Below, one piece after another: positions 1 through 8,913 of a stretch of DNA of 64,000 nt. The position numbers and the translations under genes were made by a program. How positions within the stretch are numbered: the first letter of the stretch is position 1; each line of letters opens with the position of its first letter. A model generated the notes under the pieces. That model was not told the origin of the DNA. It searched no databases and worked only from the letters and a program-made list of their open reading frames with translations. Source of the stretch: Bittarella massiliensis (ex Durand et al. 2017) (GTDB taxonomy: Bacteria; Bacillota; Clostridia; Oscillospirales; Ruminococcaceae); assembly GCF_001486165.1 (NCBI RefSeq), contig NZ_LN908977.1, positions 505,621 through 569,620 on the forward strand. The letters run 5' to 3'.

Positions 1-66
1 GGTTTGGGATCATGGAAATCGCTCCTTCTCTCTATCGTCTCTGTCTTTATTTGCCATCTCAAATGA

Positions 67-693
67 TCAGTAGCCCAGCCGCCCCGGCAGGAAAAAGAGG
101 TGGATGCGCTGGGGGTCCCGCTGGTAGGACTGCACCGAGAAGTCGCAGCAGATGCGCCCCTCGCTGCGGCAGCGCCGCTCGCCGCAGTGGCCGGTGGCCG
201 CACAGGGGGTGGCCAGTCCCAGGCGAACGCAGTTTTTCGGCGCGGCCACTGCCTTGACCCGCTCCACCGCCGCCTTCAGGTCGGGGACGATCTTGTTTTC
301 CCCGGCGATGACGAGCACCTTTTTCGGCCCAAAGGCCATGGCCGCCACCCGGTTGCCGTTGCCGTCCACGTTGAAGAGCTCGCCCTGTTCGGTGACGGCG
401 TTGGTCGAGGTGATATACCAGTCGGCAAAGAAGGCGCGGCGCATCATCTCCCCGGCCTCCTCGGGGGTGATGCCGGGGCGGGCCCGGTCGAGAAAGCGGT
501 AGTCCCCGCAGGCCAGCAGCCCGGCCACCCCCGTCTCGGCGGCGGTCATGGTGCCGCCCATGGCCACCGTGTCGCCGGGCCGCAGGTAGTCCCGGCGCAG
601 AAGGGCCACCAGGTCCTCCGGGCCCTCCACGAATTGGGCTTGGATGTTGTTTTTTTGCAGTGCGGCGATGGTCCTCGCCAGCTGTTCGGTCAT
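67..693 (-). CDS. LUD-domain (LutC/YkgG-like) protein
   Basis: 208 residues. The start is the ATG at 693, preceded by AAAGGAGG; upstream in-frame codons have no ribosome site. The middle carries the LUD-family pattern MGGTMTAAETG followed by ITSTNAVTEQGELFNVDG and the FGPKKVLVIAGENKIV segment. The C-terminus has a Cys-rich stretch (TPCAATGHCGERRCRSEGRICC). The family is known from lactate-utilisation proteins, but stand-alone clostridial members have no proven substrate. There is no lutA/lutB neighbour, so a lactate role is only inference. Transcribed away from the ABC-F gene. Confidence 0.85.
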   Translation of the reverse strand: MTEQLARTIAALQKNNIQAQFVEGPEDLVALLRRDYLRPGDTVAMGGTMTAAETGVAGLLACGDYRFLDRARPGITPEEAGEMMRRAFFADWYITSTNAVTEQGELFNVDGNGNRVAAMAFGPKKVLVIAGENKIVPDLKAAVERVKAVAAPKNCVRLGLATPCAATGHCGERRCRSEGRICCDFSVQSYQRDPQRIHLFFLPGRLGY

Positions 694-893
694 GGCGGCC
701 CCTCCTTTTTGGGCGGGGGCGGCAGGCGCAAAATCGCGGCCGCTCTTTGCCCCTTGATCCTCTGCTTTCCAGTATAAACACCCCCTCTTTTTTTGTAAAG
801 CGGTTTCCCCCCTCCCCCCGCTGTCTTTTTTGCGGGAGATGTGGTATGATAGACCTGTTTTGAAAATCTCTCGACGACACAACAGGTGACACC

Positions 894-2801
894 ATGGAAA
901 TCAAGTGCAACGACCTCTCCCTCTCCTTCGGCCAGTTCCCGATCTTGCAGGGGGTCAACTTTACCCTGACCGACACCTCCCGGGTGGGGATCATCGGCCA
1001 GAACGGGGCGGGCAAGTCCACCCTGCTCAAACTCATCACCGGGGAGCTGACCCCCGACGCGGGCGATCTGTTCATCACCCGGGGCACCAGCATCGGCTTT
1101 CTCAAACAAAACAGCGGCCTCTCGGCTGAGCGCACCATCTTCGAGGAGATGCGCTCGGTCTTTTCCCGGCTGCTTTTCTGCCAGGAGCAGATGGCGAAGC
1201 TCCAGCGGCAGATGGCCGCGGCCGACCCCGCCGGCGCCGACTACGCCCGGATGGCCGCCGACTACGCCGCCCTGAACACCGAATTCGAGGCGGGCGACGG
1301 CTACACCATCGACTACCGCATCCGCACCGTCCTCTTCGGCATGGGCTTTGGGGAGGAGGACTTCCCCAAGGAGATCTACAAGATGTCCGGCGGGGAGAAG
1401 ACCCGCCTGGCCCTGGCCAAGCTGCTCCTCCTGGGCCCCCAGGTGCTGCTGCTGGACGAACCCACCAACCACCTGGACTTCACGACCCTCCTCTGGCTGG
1501 AAAACTACCTCAAGGGCTACAAGGGCTGCGTGGTGGTGGTCTCCCACGACCGCTACTTCCTCGACACCACCGTCACCGAGATCCTCGAGGTCTCCCGCCA
1601 CCGGGTCAAGAGCTACAAGGGCAACTACAGCCGCTACAAGCAGCTCAAGGAGGAGGAGCTCTACGCCGGCTCCCGCGCCTACGAAAAGCAGCAGAAGGTC
1701 ATTGAAAAGTACGAGGATTACATCCAGAAAAACCTGGTGCGGGCCTCCACCTCCAAGATGGCCAAATCCCGCCGCAAGGCGCTGGAGAAGATGGAGGTCC
1801 TCGAAAAGCCCACCGAGGAGAAGGAGGTGGTCCGCTTCACCTTCCCCTTTGACCGGCCCCCCTTTGAAAATGTCTTTTCGGTCAAGGGGGTGGATGTCTG
1901 CGTCGAGGGCAAAGCCCTCATCCACGATGTCTCCTTCACCGTCAAGCGGGGGGAAAAGGCCTGCATCGTGGGGGAGAACGGGGCGGGCAAGTCCACCTTT
2001 TTAAAGCAGGTGCTGGGAATGCTGCCCACCCTTCGGGGCAGGATACAGACAGGCGGCTTTGTAAAGATCGGCTACTTCGAGCAGGAGCAAAACCCCTTTC
2101 ACCCCGGCGAGACGGTGCTGGACGCCCTGCACAACAAATATCCCGGCATGACCGAGTTGGAGCTGCGCTCCCACCTGGCGGCCTTTGCCTTTACCGGGGA
2201 GGAGATCGAAAAGCGGGTGGGCGAACTCTCCGGCGGGGAGCTGGCCAAGCTGAAATTTGCCAACCTGAGCCTGCAGCGGCCCAACGTCCTGGTGCTGGAC
2301 GAACCCTCCAACCACCTGGACCTCTTTGCCAAGGAGGAGCTGCAAAAGGCCCTCAAGGCGTATGAGGGGACCATCCTCATGGTCTCCCACGACCGCTATC
2401 TCCTCAACGACACCGCCGACTACATCATCGAGATGTCCCGCAGCGGGGTGGAGATCACCCCGGGCAATTTCGAGGCGTACCGCGCCAAGTTGGAGGCCAG
2501 GGAGGCCGCCGGCCAGGCCCAGGAGCAGGAGAAAAAGCCCGCCCCCAAGCAGGAGGCGGGGAGCTACCGCTCCAAGGAGGAGCGGCGCCGGGCCGCCCAG
2601 CGGCGGGAGGCCCTCTCCCGGGTGGAGCGGGCCATCGAGGACTGTGAGGCGGAGATGGCCGCCCAGCAGGCGGCCCTGGCCGAACCCGACGTGCAGAGCG
2701 ACTACCAGCGGCTGGCGGACATCACCGCCGCCCTGGAGGCGCTCCAGTCCAAATTGGATGGGTTGATGGAAGAATGGGAAACGCTGGAAAGCGCGCAGTA
2801 A
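894..2801 (+). CDS. ABC-F family ATPase (Uup/YdiF-like)
   Basis: 635 residues, no membrane segments. It has two ATP-binding cassettes: Walker A GQNGAGKS near residue 35 and GENGAGKS near 360; signatures MSGGEKTRLALAKLL and LSGGELAKLKFANL; Walker B LLLDEPTNHLD and LVLDEPSNHLD. A charged linker rich in Lys/Glu joins them (about 240-310). A Glu/Gln/Ala-rich C-terminal tail of about 90 residues should form the coiled coil seen in Uup-type proteins. ABC-F proteins act on the ribosome or DNA rather than in transport; which one cannot be told here. Its 3' end overlaps the next gene by 28 bases, implying co-transcription. Confidence 0.93.
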   Translation: MEIKCNDLSLSFGQFPILQGVNFTLTDTSRVGIIGQNGAGKSTLLKLITGELTPDAGDLFITRGTSIGFLKQNSGLSAERTIFEEMRSVFSRLLFCQEQMAKLQRQMAAADPAGADYARMAADYAALNTEFEAGDGYTIDYRIRTVLFGMGFGEEDFPKEIYKMSGGEKTRLALAKLLLLGPQVLLLDEPTNHLDFTTLLWLENYLKGYKGCVVVVSHDRYFLDTTVTEILEVSRHRVKSYKGNYSRYKQLKEEELYAGSRAYEKQQKVIEKYEDYIQKNLVRASTSKMAKSRRKALEKMEVLEKPTEEKEVVRFTFPFDRPPFENVFSVKGVDVCVEGKALIHDVSFTVKRGEKACIVGENGAGKSTFLKQVLGMLPTLRGRIQTGGFVKIGYFEQEQNPFHPGETVLDALHNKYPGMTELELRSHLAAFAFTGEEIEKRVGELSGGELAKLKFANLSLQRPNVLVLDEPSNHLDLFAKEELQKALKAYEGTILMVSHDRYLLNDTADYIIEMSRSGVEITPGNFEAYRAKLEAREAAGQAQEQEKKPAPKQEAGSYRSKEERRRAAQRREALSRVERAIEDCEAEMAAQQAALAEPDVQSDYQRLADITAALEALQSKLDGLMEEWETLESAQ

Positions 2802-3334
2802 AGGGTCGGGTCCGCACCGCGGCCCTGCTGCTGGGGGCGGTCGCCTCCTGCATTGTGGCCATGGAGGCCACCTATTACGCCACCCGGGCGGTGGCGGGCC
2901 GGGTCGAGCGCTCGGCCCTGGGCAACCTGGTGAGCACCGCCCGCCTCTTTCTGAAGAGCGAGGTGGACCCCCGCCCCTACATTCAGGTGCTCTTTGGCAG
3001 GGGGGACACCCTGCAGCTCTTTTTTGACTACACCGACGCCCTGGGGGACTCGGCCCTGCGCGCCGAAATGCAGCCCCAGGCGGTGGCGGTGGGCTTTCTC
3101 GACATCCTCAAGGCCATCCCGGTGGAGCAGAAGATCGAGCGCATCCGCTGTGCCGACGGGGCCATCACCTTCTTTTTGCCGGAGGCCGACATGGAGGAGG
3201 GGCGCGCCTACGCTGAGACCCTGGCTGGCAGCAAGGCCTTTCTCCGGGTCAAGGTGACCCCCGGCACCGGCGGGGTCTACCTGGCCTGTGAGTTGCCCTC
3301 CCTGGCGGAGGTGCCCGCCCTCGCGGGGAACTGA
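2774..3334 (+). CDS. Membrane-anchored hypothetical protein
   Basis: 186 residues, not recognised. A basic N-terminus (GKRAVKGRVR) precedes a single hydrophobic segment (about residues 14-32), so the remaining roughly 150 residues are probably outside the membrane as an N-terminally anchored domain. No catalytic motif is visible. The start overlaps the end of the ABC-F gene by 28 bases, and a strong terminator follows at 3349, so the two form one transcription unit. Confidence 0.7.
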   Translation: MGNAGKRAVKGRVRTAALLLGAVASCIVAMEATYYATRAVAGRVERSALGNLVSTARLFLKSEVDPRPYIQVLFGRGDTLQLFFDYTDALGDSALRAEMQPQAVAVGFLDILKAIPVEQKIERIRCADGAITFFLPEADMEEGRAYAETLAGSKAFLRVKVTPGTGGVYLACELPSLAEVPALAGN

Positions 3335-3348
3335 AAAGACATCTGCAA

Positions 3349-3385
3349 GCGCGCCCTCTGCGGAGAAGCAGGGGGCGCGCTTTTT
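3349..3385 (+). terminator. Intrinsic terminator after the ABC-F operon
   Basis: GCGCGCCCTCTGC pairs with GCAGGGGGCGCGC around a GGAGAA loop, followed by five T. Confidence 0.85.
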
Positions 3386-3589
3386 GGCGTGGAGGGCCCG
3401 GAGAAGGGGTGCTGGCGGAGAGGGGAGGGGCGTGCTATACTGGGGTTGGCCGAGGTGGGGCGAGCGAAAAAGACCGGCAAAATACACCGCTGTATCCCGA
3501 AAAAAGGAGCTTTTGCGGGGCGGGTGGGGACAGCGTCCGCCGGAGAATGGCCCCTCGCACCGGCCACCTGTGAAAAAAGGAGAAATCAA

Positions 3590-4873
3590 ATGATGGATAC
3601 AACCAATCAAACCGCCCTGCGCATGGGCTACGCCCAGGCCGACATCACCCCGGCAGGGCCGGTCATCACCATCGGCTTTGGGCGGGAGGACCAGCTCTCC
3701 CGCGGGGTGCGAAAGCCCCTCTCGGCCCAGGTCACCGTTTGGCAGTTGGGGGAGGAGCGCTGCTGTCTGGCCGCCATCGACCACATCGGCCTCGGGCTGG
3801 AACACGCCTGGGCGCTGCGCGACGGGCTGGGGGAGGTGCTGGGCATTTCCCGGGAAAAGGTGATGCTCTGCTTTTCCCACACCCACGCCGCGCCCAACGA
3901 CAGCGAGGAACCCGCCTATCTGCGCCTTCTCTGTGAGCGGGTGCTGGCAGCCGCCGCCGAGGCGGCCGGGAAGATGACCCCCGCCTGTGCGGGGTGGGGC
4001 AACGGGCACACCGCCATCGGCGTCAACCGCCGCGCGGACAGCACCCAACTGGACGACCGGCTGGGTATTTTAAAGGTGGCGGACCCCGCCACCGGCGAGC
4101 TCCGGCTGCTGCTGTTGCGGCTGACCGCCCACGCCAATGTCCTCAAGGGGGACAACTGGCTCATCAGCCCCGATTACTTCGGCGCGGTGAGGGAGCTGCT
4201 GGGCCGCCAGTACCGCTGCCCGGTGGTGGTCACCCAGGGGGCGTCGGGCAACGTGGCCCCCCGCTATTTCTGCTCGGAGGAGATCCCGCCCGACGCCGTG
4301 GGAGAGGCCTTCCACCGCTCCGCCACCGCCCTGGAGGACATGGCCCAGACCGTCCTCCGGGACGCCCGGCCGGTCATCGACCGCATTCGCCCGCAGGGGG
4401 TGGAGCGGCTGGCTGCGTTTGTCCGCACCGTCGAGTTGACCGCCCAGGTCCCCAGCTACGAGCGGGCGCTGGAAATCGCCGACGAGGCGCGGCGCTTTTG
4501 CAACATGGACGGCACGGCCTGGCTGGCCGAGGTGCGCCGCCTTCTCGACGCCGGTGTCCGCCGGCAGGTGGAGGAGGTGGAGGTGCAGTACTTTCTGCTG
4601 GGAGAGGGCTGTCTCTGCGGGGTGCCCAACGAGGTGATGTGCGAGTTCGCCCTGCGCGCCGCCACCCAGGTGGGGAGCGAATACCTCTACTTCGGCGGCT
4701 ACACCAACGGCTGCGGGGGCTACTTCCCAACAGAGGAGGAGTTTGACCTGGGCGGCTACGAGGTCTATTGGTCGCTGCTCCTCTACTTTCCCTACTTCGG
4801 GCGGGTGTTCCCCCTGCGGCGGGAATCGGCGGGCCGGCTCATCGACTTTGTGGCCGCCAACAGCCCCCTGTAA
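3590..4873 (+). CDS. Neutral/alkaline ceramidase-like protein
   Basis: 427 residues. Start ATG at 3590 (a second ATG follows directly), with AAAAAAGGAG upstream; the open frame extends further up but without a ribosome site. The N-terminus (ADITPAGPVITIGFG), the FSHTHAAP motif and VVTQGASGNVAPRY match the N-terminal fold of the neutral/alkaline non-lysosomal ceramidase family. There is no signal peptide, unlike secreted ceramidases, and the protein is shorter than the 650-700 residue enzymes. The real substrate in this gut-type bacterium is therefore open. A TATACT -10-like element at 3436 with a poor -35 lies upstream. Single gene, closed by a terminator. Confidence 0.8.
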   Translation: MMDTTNQTALRMGYAQADITPAGPVITIGFGREDQLSRGVRKPLSAQVTVWQLGEERCCLAAIDHIGLGLEHAWALRDGLGEVLGISREKVMLCFSHTHAAPNDSEEPAYLRLLCERVLAAAAEAAGKMTPACAGWGNGHTAIGVNRRADSTQLDDRLGILKVADPATGELRLLLLRLTAHANVLKGDNWLISPDYFGAVRELLGRQYRCPVVVTQGASGNVAPRYFCSEEIPPDAVGEAFHRSATALEDMAQTVLRDARPVIDRIRPQGVERLAAFVRTVELTAQVPSYERALEIADEARRFCNMDGTAWLAEVRRLLDAGVRRQVEEVEVQYFLLGEGCLCGVPNEVMCEFALRAATQVGSEYLYFGGYTNGCGGYFPTEEEFDLGGYEVYWSLLLYFPYFGRVFPLRRESAGRLIDFVAANSPL

Positions 4874-4942
4874 AGAGAAAGGCCCTTCACACGCCGCCGC
4901 CTCGCCCCTCTGCGGGCGGCGGGGTCGGCGCCGGATCGGCAC

Positions 4943-4984
4943 AAAAAAATGGGAGATGCTACTGTTTGTAGCATCTCCCATTTT
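4943..4984. terminator. Bidirectional terminator between convergent genes
   Basis: GGGAGATGCTAC / GTAGCATCTCCC perfect 12-bp stem, A-run on the left and TTTT on the right. It serves both the ceramidase-like gene and the FMN-binding lipoprotein gene. Confidence 0.9.
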
Positions 4985-5016
4985 GCAAGCTCTGTTTTGG
5001 CCTGTCAAAGCGGCAC

Positions 5017-5457
5017 TTAGGCAGCGGTGACGGTGTCGGTGTCGGTCTTGCCCTCTTTCATGCTCTTCTCCAGCTCGACCAGCAGCACCTTGATGGAGTT
5101 GGAGGAGTTGGTGGCGCCGGCGACAGCGGCCATCTTCTCGGCGGACTGCTTCTCCACGTACTGGGTGGCAATGTCCTTGTAGAACTTCTCGGGGTAGTTG
5201 CCGTTGACCGGCTCCATGGAGGCGCGGTACTCGGCGCTCGCGGACTTCTTCTCCCCGGCGGCGTTGGTGGCGTCGGCGGTGCAGGCGGTGACCTTGCCGT
5301 CTTTGACGGTGACCTCTACATACTCGGTCCAGCCGTGCTCGTCAGCGGCACTGTACTGGGCCTTGTAGGTGCCGTCTTTGTAGGCGGATTTGCCGCAACC
5401 AACAAAAACGGAGAGGGCGAGAATGGCGACCATCGCAATGGACAACACTTTCTTCAT
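5017..5457 (-). CDS. FMN-binding domain lipoprotein
   Basis: 146 residues, ATG at 5457 with GGAGAAAAGGAG upstream. A short signal peptide ends in the lipobox VFVGC, so the protein should be lipid-anchored outside the membrane. One FMN-binding domain follows, with the AAVAGATNSSNS motif that in RnfG/NqrC-type domains receives FMN covalently on the Thr. It is divergent from apbE, whose product attaches FMN to such motifs, so the lipoprotein is the likely substrate. Its own promoter lies at 5595-5623. Confidence 0.9.
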   Translation of the reverse strand: MKKVLSIAMVAILALSVFVGCGKSAYKDGTYKAQYSAADEHGWTEYVEVTVKDGKVTACTADATNAAGEKKSASAEYRASMEPVNGNYPEKFYKDIATQYVEKQSAEKMAAVAGATNSSNSIKVLLVELEKSMKEGKTDTDTVTAA

Positions 5458-5594
5458 ATTATTCTCCTTTTCTCCAGCGCAAAGACACTCATCTGGTGCG
5501 CGCCGCCCCCGGACGCTGGCGTGAGGACGGACACAGACCGGAAAGCTGTGACAAAAGGCGCACCTCACCATTCATCATTCCCGGGCTGACTATT

Positions 5595-5623
5595 AATATA
5601 CCCTATTATATCCAATTTGTCAA
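5595..5623 (-). promoter_or_regulatory. Promoter of the FMN-binding lipoprotein gene
   Basis: On the minus strand TTGACA (5618-5623), 17-bp spacer, TATATT (5595-5600). Confidence 0.7.
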
Positions 5624-5688
5624 TCGGGAAATACGGCTCAAATCTCCCCTTTTTTGTACAGATTCGACAGTCCTTTTGCGGGGGAGTG

Positions 5689-5717
5689 TTGACACCACAG
5701 TTTGGGGCAATTACAAT
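5689..5717 (+). promoter_or_regulatory. Promoter of apbE
   Basis: TTGACA (5689-5694), exactly 17 bp, TACAAT (5712-5717), about 50 bases before the GTG start of apbE. Back-to-back with the lipoprotein promoter. Confidence 0.85.
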
Positions 5718-5769
5718 AGAGAAATCGGATAGCGAATGGGCAGTTTGGCCAGAGAAGGGGAGGGGTTTT

Positions 5770-6825
5770 GTGGAAATTGCGAAAAAGCGGACAAGGTGCT
5801 GGCCGGTGGCCACGGCGGTCGCCGCCCTGCTGCTGGCCCTCCTCCTCTTTGGCCGCTGGTACGAGGAGCGGCGGGCCTCCTCCTCCAGCACCGACTTTTT
5901 GATGAACACCTTTGTCAGCCAGACGGTGTACGGCCCCCACAGGGAAGAGGCGATCGCCGCCGTGGTCGAGCGGCTGCGCCAATTTGAGTCGGTCTATTCC
6001 CTCTATAAAGACAGCTCCCAGGTCGAGGCCATCAACCAAAACGCGGGGGTCGCACCGGTGGAGGTGGACGCCGAGGTGTTCACCCTCATCGCCCGGGCCA
6101 AGGCCCTCTCCGAGGAGAGCGGCGGCGCCTTTGACATCACCGTGGCCCCCCTCTCTCTCCTCTGGGACATCACCGGCAAAAATCCCCGCGTCCCCGCCCA
6201 GGACGAGATCGACCAGGCCCTGGCCCTGGTGGACTACCGCGACATCCTCCTGGACGAGGAGCGGGGGACGGTGATGCTCCGCCGCCCGGGGCAGAAGCTG
6301 GATCTGGGGGCCATCGCCAAGGGGTATGCCTGTGCGGTGGCCGGTCAGGTCTACCGGCAGCAGGGGGTCGAGTCGGCGGTCCTCTCCATCGGGGGGAACG
6401 TCTACACCGTCGGCCACCAGCCGGGGGGGAAGCCCTTTGACATCGGAGTGTCCGCCCCGGTCAAGGACCGGACCGAGCTCCTGGGCACCCTCCACGCCGA
6501 CGGGATGGTGATCTCCACCTCCGGCGCCTACGAGCGGTATTTCGAGGTGGACGGCCGACGCTATCACCACATCTTCGACCCCGCCACCGGCTGGCCCGCC
6601 CAGTCCGACCTGCTGTCGGTGACGGTCATCTCCCAGGACGGGGCCCTGGCCGACGCCATGTCCACCGCCCTCTTTGTGGAGGGGCTGGACGGCGTCAAGG
6701 AAAACCTGGACCGGGAGGAGTTCTCCCTCCTCGCCGTCGACGCCACCGGCACGGTCTACCTCTCGGACAACATCAGGGACGACTTTGTCCTCACCGACGA
6801 AAACTACCACCTGGCCGACGCGTAG
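5770..6825 (+). CDS. apbE: FAD:protein FMN transferase (ApbE)
   Basis: 351 residues, GTG start at 5770 with GAAGGGGAGGGG just upstream. An N-terminal membrane anchor (about residues 13-28) places the enzyme outside the cell. Family motifs are present in order: GGAFDITVAPL, LDLGAIAKGYA, SIGGNVY, HHIFDPATGWPA, DAMSTALFV. ApbE cleaves FAD and transfers FMN to Thr/Ser of FMN-binding domains. The divergent lipoprotein is an obvious target, and the downstream Gx transporter (25-base gap) is probably co-transcribed. Confidence 0.93.
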   Translation: MEIAKKRTRCWPVATAVAALLLALLLFGRWYEERRASSSSTDFLMNTFVSQTVYGPHREEAIAAVVERLRQFESVYSLYKDSSQVEAINQNAGVAPVEVDAEVFTLIARAKALSEESGGAFDITVAPLSLLWDITGKNPRVPAQDEIDQALALVDYRDILLDEERGTVMLRRPGQKLDLGAIAKGYACAVAGQVYRQQGVESAVLSIGGNVYTVGHQPGGKPFDIGVSAPVKDRTELLGTLHADGMVISTSGAYERYFEVDGRRYHHIFDPATGWPAQSDLLSVTVISQDGALADAMSTALFVEGLDGVKENLDREEFSLLAVDATGTVYLSDNIRDDFVLTDENYHLADA

Positions 6826-6849
6826 CGCCTGGGGGAAAGGAGCGGCACC

Positions 6850-7395
6850 ATGCACCAGAAAACCAGGCGGATCGCCCTGTTGGGGCTCCTCTTTGCCGTC
6901 TCCCTGGTCCTCTCCTTTTTGGAGGGGCTCATCCCGCCGCTGCCCGCCATGCCCCCCGGGGTCAAACTGGGGCTGGCCAACATCGTGGTGATGTACAGCC
7001 TGCTCTGTCTCGACTTTCGCAGCGCCCTCACCCTCACCGCCCTCAAGGGGCTCTCGGCCTTTTTGATGCGGGGGGCCATCTCCGCCTGCATGAGTTTGGC
7101 GGGCAGTCTGGTCTCGGTGCTGGCCATGGAGGGGGTGGTCCGCCTCTCCCGCGCCGCCAAGAAGGGCCGCAAGGTGGATTTTCTGACCCTGGCCATGACC
7201 GGCTCCATCGGCCACAATCTGGGTCAAATCGGGATGTCGGTCCTCCTCCTCAAAACCACCGTCGCCTTCTACTACCTGCCGGTGCTGTTGATTTCCGGGG
7301 TGGTGATGGGGGTGGTCACCGGCTCCACCCTGCGAGTGGTGATGCCCCACATCCAGCGGCTGCAGCTGCGGGGGGAGAACGGCCGCCGGCAATAG
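6850..7395 (+). CDS. Gx transporter family membrane protein (Hpre_diP_synt_I type)
   Basis: 181 residues with five or six hydrophobic segments and the family's conserved LGLANIVVMYSL, LKGLSAFLMRGAI and GSIGHNLGQI blocks. The old name, heptaprenyl diphosphate synthase component I, comes from gene neighbourhood and is not an activity. Homologues sit beside ApbE and FMN-binding proteins, including in flavin-based extracellular electron-transfer loci of Gram-positives, which fits this context. Follows apbE by 24 bases; closed by a terminator. Confidence 0.85.
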   Translation: MHQKTRRIALLGLLFAVSLVLSFLEGLIPPLPAMPPGVKLGLANIVVMYSLLCLDFRSALTLTALKGLSAFLMRGAISACMSLAGSLVSVLAMEGVVRLSRAAKKGRKVDFLTLAMTGSIGHNLGQIGMSVLLLKTTVAFYYLPVLLISGVVMGVVTGSTLRVVMPHIQRLQLRGENGRRQ

Positions 7396-7407
7396 CGAAT
7401 GGACAGC

Positions 7408-7434
7408 GGGTCCGGCATCTGCCGGGCCCTTTTT
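7408..7434 (+). terminator. Terminator of apbE operon
   Basis: GGGTCCGGC / GCCGGGCCC stem (one G-T pair) followed by five T. Confidence 0.8.
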
Positions 7435-7552
7435 CTGTGCGGCGGCCCGCCTTGCCCTCCCCGAGACCTCGACAACTTGTCATATACTTAGTACAAATGT
7501 ACAAAGAAAAGGTCCGCTCTTTTGGCAGAAGGGGGAAAATGAAGTCCCCATG

Positions 7553-7581
7553 TTGACAGCTTGTTGTCTTGATGTTATGTT
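7553..7581 (+). promoter_or_regulatory. Promoter of the BMP lipoprotein gene
   Basis: TTGACA (7553-7558), 17 bp, TATGTT (7576-7581), about 65 bases before the ATG. Confidence 0.75.
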
Positions 7582-7645
7582 TTAGATACAAGTTGACCGG
7601 GCGCTGACAGCGCCTGGAAACGGTCAAAAAACAGATGGGGAGGAT

Positions 7646-8752
7646 ATGAAAACCATGAAAAAATGGATGGCGTCGCTGTTGGCGCTGAGCGTTCTCGCGG
7701 GGTTGACCATGACCGGCTGCGGGGAGAAGAAAGAGGCGGGGAACGAGAGCTCCAGCCAGCAAAAGCACATCGAGAGCATCTGCTACGTCACCGCCAACCT
7801 GGGCGATAAGTCCATGTCCGACATCGCCAACGAGGGACTGGTGAAGGCGGGCAAGGAGTTTGGCCTGACCTACAAGACCATTGAGTACGGCACCGACAAG
7901 GCGAAGATCGAGCCCAGTATCCTCGACGCCGCCGAGAACTACGACCTGGTGTTCCTCTCCGGCAGCGAGCGGTTGGAGTACGTGCAGAAGCACGCCGCCG
8001 AGTTCCCCGACGTCAAGTTTGTGGCCTTTGACGTCGATCCCAGCAAGGTGCCCGAGCACCCCAACGTCTACTGCATCACCTACGCCCAGAACGAGGGCGA
8101 CTTCCTGGCGGCGGCCCTGGCCCAAAAGATGTCCAAAAACGGGGTCATCGGCTGGGTGGGCGGCCGGGAGGACACGGTCATCAACGACTTTTTGGTGGGC
8201 TATATCGAGGGCAGCAAGCACGCCAACCCCAGCGGCAAGGTCGCCATCTCCTTTGTGGGCGACTTCTCCAACGCCCCCAAAGCCAAAGAGCTGGCCCTGC
8301 TGCAGATCGAGCAGAACGGCGCCAACATCATCCACCAGGTGGCCGGCGGCGCCGGGCTGGGCGTCTTTGAGGCCCTGAGCACCAAAGAGGGCACCTGGGG
8401 CATCGGCGTGGACGCCGACCAGCGCAACTTCTTCATCGAGAGCAAGCCCGAGATCGCCGACCTGATCCTGGTCTCCATGCAAAAGCGCAACGACGTGGCC
8501 ATCTACGACCTGACCAAGATGACCATGAACGGCGAGACCGAGATGTACGGCACCAACGAGACCTGGGGCATTGCCCGGGGGGCCATCGGCCTCTCTGAAA
8601 ACGACTTCTACAAGCAAAACACCTCCAAAGAGGTGCAGGACTACATCGCCCAGTGCAAAGAGGGCATCACCAGCGGCTCCATCAAGGTAAAAAGCGCCTT
8701 CGGCCTGGAGCAGGATGTCATCAACACCATGAAAAACGAGGTCAAGGCCTAA
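7646..8752 (+). CDS. BMP family ABC transporter substrate-binding lipoprotein
   Basis: 368 residues with a signal peptide and lipobox MTGCG (Cys25), so a lipid-anchored binding protein. The PF02608-type fold is recognisable from the N-terminal NLGDKSMSDIANEG block, the LVFLSGSE and KFVAFDVDP strands, and the VAGGAGLGVFEA and GIGVDADQ motifs. Relatives bind nucleosides or related metabolites. No permease or ATPase gene is adjacent, so partners must be elsewhere. Monocistronic: own promoter and a long terminator hairpin. Confidence 0.9.
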   Translation: MKTMKKWMASLLALSVLAGLTMTGCGEKKEAGNESSSQQKHIESICYVTANLGDKSMSDIANEGLVKAGKEFGLTYKTIEYGTDKAKIEPSILDAAENYDLVFLSGSERLEYVQKHAAEFPDVKFVAFDVDPSKVPEHPNVYCITYAQNEGDFLAAALAQKMSKNGVIGWVGGREDTVINDFLVGYIEGSKHANPSGKVAISFVGDFSNAPKAKELALLQIEQNGANIIHQVAGGAGLGVFEALSTKEGTWGIGVDADQRNFFIESKPEIADLILVSMQKRNDVAIYDLTKMTMNGETEMYGTNETWGIARGAIGLSENDFYKQNTSKEVQDYIAQCKEGITSGSIKVKSAFGLEQDVINTMKNEVKA

Positions 8753-8790
8753 CGGCTTGCCCCCTTCCTTTTGAAAGCCCCCTCTTTCCA

Positions 8791-8838
8791 AAGCGGACCG
8801 GTGTCTGGCGGCCAGTAGCCAGATGCCGGTCCGCTTTT
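8791..8838 (+). terminator. Terminator of BMP gene
   Basis: AAGCGGACCGG...CCGGTCCGCTTTT long hairpin, with an inner CTGGC/GCCAG stem. Confidence 0.85.
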
Positions 8839-8847
8839 GTCCGCTAT

Positions 8848-8876
8848 TTGACATTTGCCCGGGCAGGGGCTACAAT
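8848..8876 (+). promoter_or_regulatory. Promoter of small membrane protein gene
   Basis: TTGACA (8848-8853), 17 bp, TACAAT (8871-8876). Confidence 0.85.
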
Positions 8877-8913
8877 CGAAAAAAGCCGGTGTGACCGGCG
8901 GGGAGAAGAGGGA

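Noticed and set aside
59-1925. Long open frames opposite the LUD and ABC-F genes
   Set aside because: They are antisense shadows of GC-rich coding DNA: no ribosome sites, low-complexity Gly/Arg/Pro-rich translations, and they span promoter regions.
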